Origin: Anisakis pegreffii
Lineage: Eukaryota > Nematoda > Chromadorea > Rhabditida > Anisakidae
DNA: 64,000 nucleotides
Direction of reading: 5' to 3'
Assembly (NCBI GenBank): GCA_035041965.1
Contig: JAPYMA010003013.1
Span: forward strand, 38,164 to 102,163
Part shown: in pieces, positions 25,401 to 34,890 of the stretch
Position numbering within the stretch: position 1 is the first letter of the stretch
Layout of the letters: the number at the start of each line of letters is the position of its first letter
The notes under the pieces: model-generated
Databases searched by the model: none
Seen by the model: the letters and a program-made list of their open reading frames with translations, nothing else
Told to the model about the DNA's origin: nothing
Made by a program: the position numbers and the translations under genes

Positions 25401-28400
25401 GTACAACAGGTACCAGAACCAACGACAAGGCGAGAACGTGATACCACTACCGAGGAACAGGTTGCGGATCGCGAGATTGATCAGGAAATGCCAGCGGAGA
25501 CATTCATTGGTACTGAGTTTGCAGAACCACCTGAGGGATACGAATTCAAAATTAGGGAAGGGTACGCGTCATTGGAGAAATCTGAAATGACCTCTGCGGC
25601 GTATGACGAGAAGTTCGAATCAAAAGAATTGATCGATGAAGCTCCACTGCAGAACGAAGAGAAATTTCCGGCTGAATATGCTCCATCAGCACATCTCGAA
25701 GAATACCGCTTCGAAGCAAAAGAGATTGATGCGGCCGCAGGAGAACAAGAAAGTCCTGAGCAAAAGGAGCGAACTGCAAGGCAACAAGCTAAATTTGGAA
25801 GCCCCGACGAGGAAGAATCATACGTAAAGGACTCAACGTTCACCTCAAAAATATTTGGATTCGCAAAGAAAGCGGGTGTGGTTGCTGGTGGCGTTGTTGC
25901 TGCACCCGTAGCGTTGGCAGCAACGGGGGCTATTGCAGCATACGATGCTGTGTCTAAGCACAAAGGTCAAGAAGCGGGGAAAGAAGAATTTTCACCCGAC
26001 GTGGAAACATCTCTTCATNNNNNNNNNNAATTTTCTCCCGACATGGAGACATGTCTTCATGGCTATTCTGAACAACCGACTGGTGAAGGTCAGATAACAC
26101 AAGCACAGGAACGAGAAGTAGAGGAACATTCAGTAGAGTCCGAAGACCAGGGGAGAAAGGAGAAAACATTGTTGCATGGCTACGGAGAAGGTGTTACCAC
26201 TGAACAACCACCAAAGAAGGAAGAAGAATTGGACTATTCAGCTACTTCTTTCTCATCTTCCAGTGAATATGAATGCACCAGGGAAACAACGGAAGAGATT
26301 CATTGTCCTACAATCGAGGAAGAGATTTGCGCTGACTTTGAGCAGGAAATGACTGCGGAGAAGTTGACTGGCACCGTAGGTGAGGAACGATCTGATGAAT
26401 ATGGATATAATATTAAGGAAGAGTACACGTCATTGGAGGAACGTGATGTTACCATTCCTGGGTATGGGGAGCGGTTTGATGTTGAATCGGAAAACGTAAT
26501 GAGTGGAATTTCTTTCTATAGAGATGAAGAATTATCTGCAGTACCTGACTCCCTACCACGTAACGGGGAATTCGGATCTGCTCATGGCATAATGGAGGAA
26601 GATTCCGTTCTAACAGTGGATGTAGAGGTTATGGGAGAGAAATTGCCTGTTTCACGAACGGAATCAGTGGTTGAACAATTTGAAATAGGAACGTTCTCAA
26701 AATGTTCATTCGGTGAATTCCGGGCCGATTCGGGTTCTTCAAAATGGCAGATTGGACCAGAAATTGATGAAAAGGCTTTAAGCAATGTAGGTATGATTGG
26801 CATTTCTGATGTGGAGTCGCCAACTGAGGTAATCAATGCGGAGAAATTTTCAAATATGCAGCAGCCACTTGAAAGGCAATCGTATGTTAAGATATCATCC
26901 GGTGGAGATGACGCGTTACACATTGCCGGTGGCGATTTTGAATTACTCAGCAGTTTAAGTGGTAGAATTGCTGAAGAATTCAGTGATCATATGGTTCAAG
27001 ACGTATTTGATAGTTTGGGTGAAAGCATTGCAATCGGTGAGAATGAAGGAAGCGATATCAATGTTCCAGAATTACTTTCAAGTAACGAAAATGGAAGTTC
27101 ATTCGTTAATGAAGATAACAGAGTTCTACCAAAAACCTCGTCAGTGGATGTGGCACATGAACACGAAGTGGACTACGAGTCTGACTTAAAAGAGAAATTA
27201 GATGCGCTAGCTACAGAGAATAAGACAGCTGTCTTAGATGGACTTCAATTGATCGGTATGATACGAGATGATTTCATTGAGGAAGGATCACCAGAAAAGC
27301 TACTGAACGAAATGGGAATCGACGAAGAAGTTGTTCAAATGATTGATGAGATCTTGAAAAATGTCACTGAAACGTTTTCACATAGTGATTCGACTTATAA
27401 AACAGCAACCTCTAGAGATGGTTATGAAACGTGCCTCACGTCACAAGAAGATACGTTCGAAACTGCTCCAGGATTCCTATCTCAGGAATCAGAATACACC
27501 ACAGCTACAAGTGGAGGCGAAAGTTATTTGAGTGAGGCGAGCGAAGAACGTCGTGGGAGTGCCACACCAATTGCAATGGTTTCACCAGTTCAGTCTGATA
27601 GGCATTTTACGGCCGCTCAAGACCACGAACAAGAGCTGATAGTTGGTCGGAATTTGAATGTTTACTTCGATTCTAAGACATCTACCCCAGAAGTGCCTGA
27701 AATAGAGCTGGCACCTGTTGAAGACGAAGAAGAGCCAGATGAGGAGCGCATAGCAACTTCCGCTAGCGGTGTTCTATTAATACCCGAAGCTGACCCAGGT
27801 CGACCGATTTCACCTATTCCGCCGTCGGTGATTGAGGAAGAGGATCAAGGTATTGTCATTATAACAAACATCGATTCTTCATCTACAAAACAATCGACTT
27901 CATGGGAACGAATAACAAACACAGAGTCGTTGTTCAGATTTGAAGAACATGCCCAAGAGAGCACATGGCGTAGTCCCAGTGATCAGCTATCCACAGAAAG
28001 CAGCTTTGCCTCAATCGTTGAAAGCTCGAAAAAAGGACAAGTTAACGAATCGTCTGGTCGACAAAGAGATGTGAAAAATTACCTAGGAAGCGGTAAAGAC
28101 ATGAAGACATCCGATGAATCCATACATGAGAAAGCAATGGAGATCAAGAAAGATTTCCTAAAAGAAAATTCTGACGTTTCTCTAGAGGATCGTACCGGTG
28201 GAACCGAGGTGGAAAGAATTATCGAAGGAGCAGAACGAACATCACCAGAAATTTCATCCGATTCGTCTGGGAATATTCAGTCTGATTCACTGGATTCATT
28301 GGATAGAATTTCGTTGAAGAGTGGAAGCAGTGGAAAGCGATACAGTACTTCCAGACGAAGCAGTAACGGTTCCCGTAAAAGTTCACATGACGAGCCGCAA

Positions 28401-29636
28401 ATGTTTGTGGAGCGTTTAACGCCGGAATTGAAAATGACTTGGTCTGAAGCAGAACAAGTCGAACATTCACCAAAACAGGGAACGCCGCAATTATCACCTG
28501 AAGTGGAGTATAGAGGCTATTCACCAGAAGAGGAGCCAGTTCGATCATCTGAAGTTGAACTGGAAACTGTTGAAGAAGAACCAGAAGATGTAGATTCGTT
28601 GAATGGTCAAAGTGTATCATCGAATGGACAAACGACAGACTCAACAGTCTTCGGTAAATACAAACATATCTCTAGCGATAATGTTTCAGAGACGAGTCTG
28701 CAAGAATTCGAACGAATCGAAAGGGATATGCTAAATAAAGGCGAATCTAGTTTGAGTGGAAGTGAACTAGAATTGTACGCAGCAACAAAGTTGAAAGCCT
28801 CGTCAGCGGATGGTTCATCGAGTTCATTGGCTGAATTCGAAAGGCTAGAACAAGAGGTTGGTGAGGGATCACCACAGGAAGAAGTGATGATGCTGTCAGA
28901 TATTCGTGAAGAATCAGAGGTCGAAGACATGAGTATAAGAGACGATGATGAAGAAGAAGTTGATTCTATAGCAGATATAAAATCAGTACCTGTTGTTGAA
29001 GAGAATCAAGTCGTGACACCAGTTGCATCACCGGCCGACAGTATTGAACAAGGTTTCGAACAAGTCATTCCGGAACTTTTGCAAACAAGTACTGATTCTT
29101 TGGAGCCGATCATCAGTGGCACTATTGAAATAGTGACATCAAAGAACGAAAGAGTTTTTGAAGAATACGAACTAACTGAGAAAATAACCGAAGACAGCTT
29201 ACGAGATTCTCTCGAGAATATTCCACACGATCGAGATTCGCTACTGGAAGGTACGAGTAGTCAAGAAATGGCCAGTCAAGATACGCATGGTATGCTGAGC
29301 GGTGATACGTTCCAGGAATATCAGGAAGACGAACGTGATTCGCTGTCTGGTGATTTAGATGTAATGTTGGGCGATTATCCAACAACACTGACAACGTTCG
29401 AAACAACGCAGTTGAACGACAATGGGTGTGTACAAACTATCTCAAGACGAGTACTTACACGTGTCAAAGATCCAGTGATAAGCCACGTTCAGTTTACTGG
29501 TACAGAGAATGAAGCTCGAGTTCGTCAATTGGCTGCGGAGGAGGAATACGAAACAGTTGATGCCGAAGGGAACGTCACGAAAACAATCTTGCATCGACGA
29601 CATCCTTCATCTTCGGATGGTAACTTTTCGAACTGA
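1..29636 (+). CDS. unc-44: Ankyrin (UNC-44 type), 3' portion of an alternatively spliced gene
   Basis: Ankyrins link membrane proteins to the spectrin cytoskeleton; in nematodes UNC-44 organises axons. The N-terminal ankyrin repeats lie left of the window. Exons I can join in phase: 1-78 (partial), 251-363, 484-661, 868-1081, 1351-1491, 1728-1986, 2151-2410, 3461-3608, 3742-3819, 4041-4195, 4474-4720. These are followed by alternative 3' exons: 6828-7654 (stop), 7917-7976, 10306-10419, 10594-10623, 11666-11790 (stop) and 14107-29636 (stop). Every junction has GT/AG ends and the reading phase carries through. The protein order is ZU5/UPA, death domain, then acidic Ser/Thr-rich tail. The family call is firm; the exact isoform set is inferred from splice phase only. 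Confidence 0.9.
1728..1986 (+). CDS. unc-44: Ankyrin death-domain exon
   Basis: A 259-nt exon, phase 0 in and phase 1 out, with acceptor acttcag and donor gtgagt. It encodes a death domain: [33 protein letters not shown], shown here in parts as [16 protein letters not shown] and the helices after it, ending at [10 protein letters not shown]. Ankyrins carry one death domain after ZU5-UPA. The helix continues into the next exon at 2151 ([16 protein letters not shown]). Confidence 0.9.
2151..4720 (+). CDS. unc-44: Ankyrin C-terminal tail exons
   Basis: Exons 2151-2410, 3461-3608, 3742-3819, 4041-4195 and 4474-4720. The first finishes the death domain and becomes Ser/Thr-rich; the rest are acidic with runs such as [16 protein letters not shown] and [12 protein letters not shown]. 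Phases run 0, 1, 1, 0, 1. The final phase-1 donor at 4721 is the branch point for the alternative C-termini, all of which begin in matching phase. The donor gtccgt is weak; reading on through it gives an open frame to 5010 that becomes hydrophobic and intron-like, so I treat that as intron. Confidence 0.75.
2411..3460. other. Ankyrin intron, no gene seen
   Basis: An AT-rich stretch between phase-0 exons. A 155-codon open frame lies on the minus strand here but shows no recognisable domain or splice context. Confidence 0.6.
4721..6827. other. Intron before alternative C-termini, no gene seen
   Basis: Pyrimidine-rich and AT-rich DNA. There are short chance frames only (for example 5656-5925 minus, 6418-6600 minus). 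I see no exon with a matching phase and good splice sites. Confidence 0.55.
6828..7654 (+). CDS. unc-44: Alternative terminal exon of ankyrin gene
   Basis: Open frame of about 275 codons ending in TAA. Entering at 6828 matches the phase-1 end of exon 4474-4720. The product is acidic and Gln/Ser-rich ([21 protein letters not shown]). Residues around 7330-7480 look helical, with a charged heptad-like stretch ([21 protein letters not shown]) and a conserved-looking [11 protein letters not shown]. The acceptor (ttgaag) lacks a good pyrimidine tract, so the exact start is uncertain. It is likely a short-isoform C-terminus, but I do not recognise a domain. Confidence 0.6.
7917..7976 (+). CDS. unc-44: 60-nt cassette exon, ankyrin tail
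   Basis: Flanked by acceptor taatttcag and donor gtaacc. It is 60 nt, phase 1 on both sides, and encodes [19 protein letters not shown]. Its length is a multiple of three, so it can be skipped without changing frame. This is inference from splice signals and phase; transcript data would settle it. Confidence 0.55.
7977..10305. other. Ankyrin intron, no gene seen
   Basis: AT-rich, with only short open frames in either direction. No exon or RNA gene recognised. Confidence 0.5.
10306..10419 (+). CDS. unc-44: Ankyrin tail exon
   Basis: A 114-nt exon, phase 1 in and out, with acceptor cttttgcag. It encodes [19 protein letters not shown] and flanking residues. This short basic Thr-rich motif is typical of ankyrin C-terminal tails, which supports the exon strongly despite its small size. 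Confidence 0.75.
10594..10623 (+). CDS. unc-44: 30-nt microexon, ankyrin tail
   Basis: A 30-nt phase-1 exon between acceptor aagttgcag and donor gtgagt. It encodes EQSSDAKAA with split glycines at both ends. It joins the preceding 114-nt exon to the terminal exon in frame. Confidence 0.6.
11666..11790 (+). CDS. unc-44: Terminal exon of ordinary-length ankyrin isoforms
   Basis: Acceptor tctattcag, phase 1 entry, 40 codons then TAG at 11788. It encodes [15 protein letters not shown] and a Gln-rich end (SKQQQ). A canonical AATAAA lies 66 nt after the stop, which supports a true 3' end here and therefore a separate isoform from the giant exon further downstream. Confidence 0.7.
11791..14106. other. 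Between terminal exon and giant exon
   Basis: Contains the 3' UTR and polyadenylation signal of the shorter isoforms, then AT-rich intronic sequence up to the giant-exon acceptor. No further coding sequence recognised. Confidence 0.55.
11856..11861 (+). terminator. Polyadenylation signal AATAAA
   Basis: A canonical hexamer 66 nt downstream of the TAG that ends the 11666-11790 exon. It is placed as expected for the 3' end of the shorter ankyrin transcripts. Confidence 0.5.
14107..29636 (+). CDS. unc-44: Giant ankyrin exon, about 5,175 codons
   Basis: A single 15,530-nt exon. The acceptor ctgttctttcag enters in phase 1, matching exon 4474-4720, and the stop TGA is at 29634. The open frame also runs upstream to 14013 by chance. 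It encodes a roughly 900-residue unique acidic N-part, then five hydrophobic segments separated by 117-residue repeats (about 16.4-26.0 kb), then a roughly 1,200-residue acidic Ser-rich tail ending after [22 protein letters not shown]. The repeats are rich in Glu, Thr and Pro ([23 protein letters not shown]). This corresponds in position to the C. elegans giant UNC-44 exon and is analogous to vertebrate giant ankyrin-B/G exons needed in axons. Ten Ns at 26019 interrupt it; the apparent continuous frame across them is not evidence of true length. Confidence 0.85.
16404..16508 (+). other. Recurrent hydrophobic segment in giant ankyrin (copy 1 of 5)
   Basis: Encodes [16 protein letters not shown] followed by [19 protein letters not shown], a Gly/Ala/Val-rich stretch of about 25 residues after basic residues. 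Other copies are at 20067-20171, 22695-22799, 24621-24725 and 25845-25949; copy 5 has V for M. Length and composition are compatible with a membrane-inserting or amphipathic helix, unexpected in an otherwise very acidic cytoplasmic tail. Confidence 0.8.
16404..26018 (+). repeat. Higher-order coding repeat array (117-residue units, 351 bp)
   Basis: Units of 351 bp repeat in frame. The anchor cgcaaag in the hydrophobic segment falls at 16421, 20084, 22712, 24638 and 25862. The gaps of 3663, 2628, 1926 and 1224 equal 522 + 351n with n = 9 (minus 18), 6, 4 and 2. The missing 18 bp is a six-codon deletion in the unit near 18835, where EPLRR is followed directly by EPASFEN. The last unit of every block is a divergent version ([10 protein letters not shown]). 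Units are very similar at the DNA level, indicating recent duplication or conversion. Confidence 0.9.
26019..26028. other. Assembly gap (10 N)
   Basis: Ten Ns. Sequence on both sides encodes the same motif ([10 protein letters not shown] before, [10 protein letters not shown] after), so the gap sits at a repeat junction. The real size is probably not 10 bp. Confidence 0.95.
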
Positions 29637-31985
29637 TTTTAAATTTATTTCAAACATTACTCATTACTTTACCAAGTAATTCTTTTAAACGTTCTTCGTT
29701 TTGATATGATAGTATCCAACGATTCGCTGCTAGCGATAAAGTTACTGTTTAATTCAAAACAAGCATATGGGGGAAATGAATAGATGATTCCGATGTGAAA
29801 ATTCAAATGACATTAGAAAAACTGTTGCTTGACAAGAAAAGTTTTTAGCCATATCAATAATATAGATATTTTCAAAGATAGTGCAGTCATTATCACTCTC
29901 TGTTAAAACTTGTGAACTCCGGAATCAATCTGAGTTATATCTCTAAAGCAATTTTGAAATCGAGCAGTAACGCCAACATCGTTGAAAAACCAACCATTGC
30001 ACTCTATATCATTCTTAGAGCACTTCATATCATTCACAACTGCGTAATTCAGATGTAATGGTTATCAGACTTGTATTAGAAGCACGATAAGCAATTCATT
30101 TTCAGATGAACGAAGTCAATCGATGTTGCAGAACTGTGAACATCGTTAAAGGATTGTTGATTTCCATCAAATGCTTTATTTCTTATATTTTTATATGCTA
30201 TTTGTTGTTCATCTATATCACGAAACGATGCTATCTGGTCATAAATTATCTCAACATAAGAAACTTTTTCGCAAAATACAAAACATTGTTTGTAATGTTC
30301 TGTTCTTTTCATCGAAAGAACATCTGTATGTAACAGAGCAGTTTCTGTAAAGAAGTGAAGTGGAACAATAAAGAACTGAGCACTTCTCAGATGAGAAGAA
30401 CTGCGACAGAACAGCTTAAAACAACAGGATGAATATTCTTCAACCCTCGAATGCACAAGCAGGTCACTATCGACGTGTCGTCCCTTTTCAGTGTTCATTC
30501 TCGACAATAACTCGAAGTATATTAACTTAAAGTTTCTGATAATCCTCTCGGGATTCTCGGGGTCCCATGCAAATACTAAACACCCCTCCTATTGACGCAA
30601 ATTGTTCGTCTCTTTACGGTGAAATATAATGCAAGCATGTAAATACAGCTTTTGCGGTATGCTGTTATTCGTTATCTTTGTGGTCGTCAACCAAGACTGA
30701 ACTTATAGTCGTCATGATAGTTAGAATTGGGGTCCCAAAAAATTCTTTTTGTGGCCACCAGTCGCATTTGATCAGGTCGATGGCCATCGCTTTTTTCGGT
30801 TTTGATCGGTTTCCATCAAAAGTCTGCTTTTTCAGTTCCTTTTGATGGCCGCTAAAAATCGGTTGTTTTCTTCGATTTGGTTGGGGAACCGAGCTTTGCT
30901 TTTTATCTGAGAATTATATTTAAAAAAGCAAGTGAAGAAAGCTAGCAAAAACAAAAAACGTGGACGGGGTGCGGAGAACAAATGAAATCAGCAAACAAAA
31001 AACAAGAGAAAAAAGTACAAAATCACCACAAAAATTATTTATGATTTCATTCGAAAATCATTTGGTGTGAGCTTTATTTCCAGAAGAAATATATCAACAT
31101 CCCGACTTATTAGCAGGAAATAAGTTAAAAAGAAAAAGACGATAATATCAACATAAATCAGCAATAGACTAAATAAAATCACCAAAAAAAACGAGAAAAA
31201 AATCAACGCAAAACAAGGAAATGGGACGCCCTCATCACTCCTTTACCAGTACTGAAATGAAACAACTGCAACCGATCGATCAGTCGTTTTGTCACCAATT
31301 TTTAAGGCCAATAAAACCACTTTGAAAAGACTGGTAGATATTTGTGGAAGGATCAAGAGGGTGCTCGAGATAGGATTCAACAAAACGAATGTTTGGTTCA
31401 AATTAATACTAGTATGGGGACGAAACACACCAAAGAATACGTATTTGTGAACACACGTACTGAGTGACTTCTCCGTTACACAACTGTAACAACATTCAAA
31501 ACTCGCTGAAAATGGAATTCACTTTCTACGGTTTTTTTTGTGGTATCAGGCGAAATATTTTACTGAATCGTCGATATTTTAGTTGCTATCATTTCTGGTT
31601 GAGCAAGCCGCAAATGATGCCTCTTGAGTACGCAAGGAACGAATCTATTTATTTATTCCCTGTAATTTGGGAGTTTTTTCATAATTATATCCATATAAAT
31701 TGTTGCTCAGCTTGATATGTTATGCATAGTTAATCTCCAATTGAGTGGAATGAGTAATTGGCATGTTGTTCATTAAGAAAATGCTCTGAAGCAAATAGCA
31801 GTTTTGATTTCCTTTCATTTGAGATCTCTTATGTAAACTAATTACGAGGCACACTTCAGCAATTATGGCTTAGTGAAATCGAAACCAAAATAATGAATGC
31901 ACAAACTTTCATTAAATTGTTTTTCCGTGACTGGAAGCATACAGTCTCATGGCAAAGACAACCTACTAACAATATGTTCAAATAA

Positions 31986-32111
<126 letters not shown>

Positions 32112-32427
32112 AAAAGCGATATCGTTGAACTTACAACTAGGGAGCCATACTGATTGCTGATATGAACGCACCGTCAATGAATTTTTCATTAATATCGAGC
32201 AATTCAAAAGCATTGAGTGTTATCCATCTTCGTCGCACAAACTGAATTCGTGTCTCGTATATTCGTTAATTATCGTTCGCTGCTGGATCGCTTTCTTCTT
32301 CTGGTCCAACTTTGAAGGGCTTTTTCCCACTTTTCAGAAACATGTTTCCGCTTAGCGAAGCAAGCTTTTATCGCATTACTTTATCGCTTTTTTTAAATAT
32401 TAATTATTACTTGGACATCGAGTGATG

Positions 32428-32458
32428 TTTCGTCGATCGCGGTGAGCGATCGACGAAA
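32428..32458. repeat. Short perfect inverted repeat
   Basis: 13-bp arms (tttcgtcgatcgc and its complement) around a 5-nt loop, in intergenic DNA between the ankyrin and neuropeptide genes. No U-tract or known RNA family recognised. Confidence 0.6.
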
Positions 32459-34050
32459 TATTTATTTTATTAGAGTAATGATTATTTTTTGAATTGGTAT
32501 TTTACTGCGTTTCATTATGCAAAGTATTCACGGCGACTAATTATTTGCTCGGTTGTGTTCGGTTGGCCTGCTCGCCTAGCCAGCGGGGTGGCGTAAATTG
32601 AGGCTAAAACAATGTGCACGGAAACATTGCGAGCATTGTGGCCAGCAACGTTATAAACGTTTGATAGCCTGGCCAATCTAGGTAATCCAGGTAACTTTGT
32701 TCCGATTGTATTCCAATGCACGAGAAAAACGTAGGGACAAGCACAATGATGAAGCCACCTTATTGCTATTCATTGAAATTAGTGACGTTTCTATCCAACA
32801 GTTTTGACAAAATATTCTATTCTATTCTGCGCGTCCTTGTTTGGAACCGATCTTTTTTCACTTGGAACGGAACAGTTTGACTGGAATAGAAACATCACTA
32901 ATTGAAATAGCTGCAGCAAAATGAACCTAACACGCGATCGAAATAAGATGAAAATCGTTTAAAATGGTTAATTGTGTTGAAATGGATCTTGGAATGACTT
33001 GAAGTTGACGTTTCCGTTCGTTTCGATTGTGTTCATTCGAAATCTATTGAAATACTGATGTGTATACGCTCTGTATATGTATATAAATTCAAGCAACAAT
33101 GAGATTTTGGTTGAATTTTTTCGCATTATTTATTCAACTTTTTGATTCTCAAATCACTTTATATGATAAACAGTTGAATATTTAAAAGCTCGTTTGACGT
33201 ATCAGCATCTGCATCAACCGTCAATCATTACTGCATCTGTCCCAACTCGTCATTTATGGTTTTGCTGTTTGAATTCAACGAACATTTTCCCCATATACTA
33301 GCTCCTCCTATGTTAACTCCTTGATATACCGCCTCTTTCCGGAATATCGGTATGTATATAGAATTATCCTTCGTTGATATTCATTCATTGCTATTACATG
33401 ATTCCGAACTGACTCAAAACCCATCTGTTGAACATATTTTAGAACGAACACCCGTTGTGATCGCATAAATCTGCCATTTGTATCCTTTCAAGCAGAATCT
33501 TCTCGGCGATTAGTTTGCCTCGAAGAGCACTTCGTATTACATTCAGTTTCAAACCGCCGTTTTAACTGACTTCAGCAAGCAGTGATGAATGATTAGCATC
33601 AGGATTGCGTGAAAAATCAACTTTCTAATTCGTTATTGATGATGATTCTGTGATTTATTCACTCCACGATTGTTCTTCTCAACTGTTTAATTCCGTACAT
33701 ATGACGCCAGGAATATCAACTGAACCATTTTTGATATAATCAAATAGGCTTCCTGGTCCTCGATGCCAAAATTTTTGCGTACAGTCAATCGCAACAATGT
33801 AATTATTTGCTCTCTTGCAAAGAATCGCTCCGTTCTACTTGTATACTAAATTACAACGTCTCTCCTGCAGTAATCACCCAAGCCATTTACGAGATTACCT
33901 CATTCTTGTCGATTCAGAATTATTATTCAGAATTTGCACAGTATCCTCTATTGATTCGTTAGATGTTGACCTTATTGAGAATATCCACTGTGATATGTTA
34001 AAGAAGTGTATTGTTGGGTATCAGTAAACATCTTTCGAAATGGTCAGTCG

Positions 34051-34058
34051 TTTTTCAG
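34051..34058 (+). promoter_or_regulatory. 3' splice acceptor upstream of nlp-47 start (possible trans-splice site)
   Basis: The sequence tttttcag ends 38 nt before the ATG. It has the nematode consensus for an SL trans-splicing or 5' UTR intron acceptor. It also argues that translation starts at 34097, not at the ATG at 34040, which lies upstream of the acceptor. Confidence 0.5.
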
Positions 34059-34096
34059 GTGGAATAACTACACAAGTCGTCGTCATATTGCAAGCA

Positions 34097-34890
34097 ATGC
34101 GGAAGGCAACAATTTTGTTCCTGCTTATCGTTGTGATCAGTTCGGCATTTGCACAAATGACTTTCACAGATAATTGGAAGAAACGGGGAGCATTTGTGCC
34201 GAGTATCTATACAGGGTGGCAACATAACAAAGACGGGTATTTTCCATTCATAAAAACATTTTACGCTCTCCTTCCACTTTTTGTGAGTTTGCAAGTATCA
34301 GGAATCAAAACCTAATTATGTTTTCTAGTAGAAATTTACTGTTACTGTTAAATCAGCTATAGTAGGCACCAAAGCATCCTTCAGTGCGATCGCAATCTCA
34401 ATGAGCTCGTTCCTTAATCATCAAAATATTTTTTCCTCGGGGTTTAAAAACCTTAGCGGAATCTCTGAAGTTACCTTGTATTCTGTTTAAAAAAGGCTTT
34501 CTCAATCTGCATAACTCATTCTTCTTTATCGAGCGTTTTAAGGAAATGGACACCGTACTGCTTCTGATTATGGAATGATTTATTTATAAAATTTTGGTTC
34601 ATTAATTTCTGCATGATTCCAACATGCAAGTGGCATTACGGAAACATACAGAGTATCGCCTGGAGAGCATGATTACTGTCATCGTTTCATTCGATGGAAA
34701 AAATCGAAAGAATTATAGAAAAAGCACAATTTGCAGAGTTGAAGAGATTCGTGCAAGTCAAGGGTTCACACCAGCAAAACTCGGTAGGACGTGTTCATCA
34801 GATTTATTCACGTCCGAACTCGGCCAACTTAAACAATTGCAACGGCGGCAAGAAGAAATTATTTCACTTCTCAGCAGATGCATTCAGTGA
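34097..34890 (+). CDS. nlp-47: AKH/GnRH-like neuropeptide precursor (NLP-47 type)
   Basis: Two exons, 34097-34236 and 34737-34890, give a 97-residue precursor. Residues 1-19 are a signal peptide (basic start, then LFLLIVVISSAFA). Mature sequence begins at Gln20: QMTFTDNW followed by the dibasic/tribasic site KKR. C. elegans NLP-47 yields pyroGlu-MTFTDQWT and activates a GnRH/AKH-type receptor, so this should be a secreted pyroglutamyl neuropeptide. No Gly precedes KKR, so C-terminal amidation is not expected. The second exon ends in SELGQLKQLQRRQEEIISLL plus two Cys (TCSS, SRCIQ). Phase 2 at the donor (gacgg/gtattt) is completed by the acceptor ttgcag/a. An alternative donor, gtgagt at 34282, would give a longer first exon but does not join in frame. 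Confidence 0.8.

Noticed and set aside
30540..30900. Possible structural RNA gene near the gggattctcggggtcccatgc segment
   Set aside because: No cloverleaf, box A/B or spliced-leader sequence could be found by eye.
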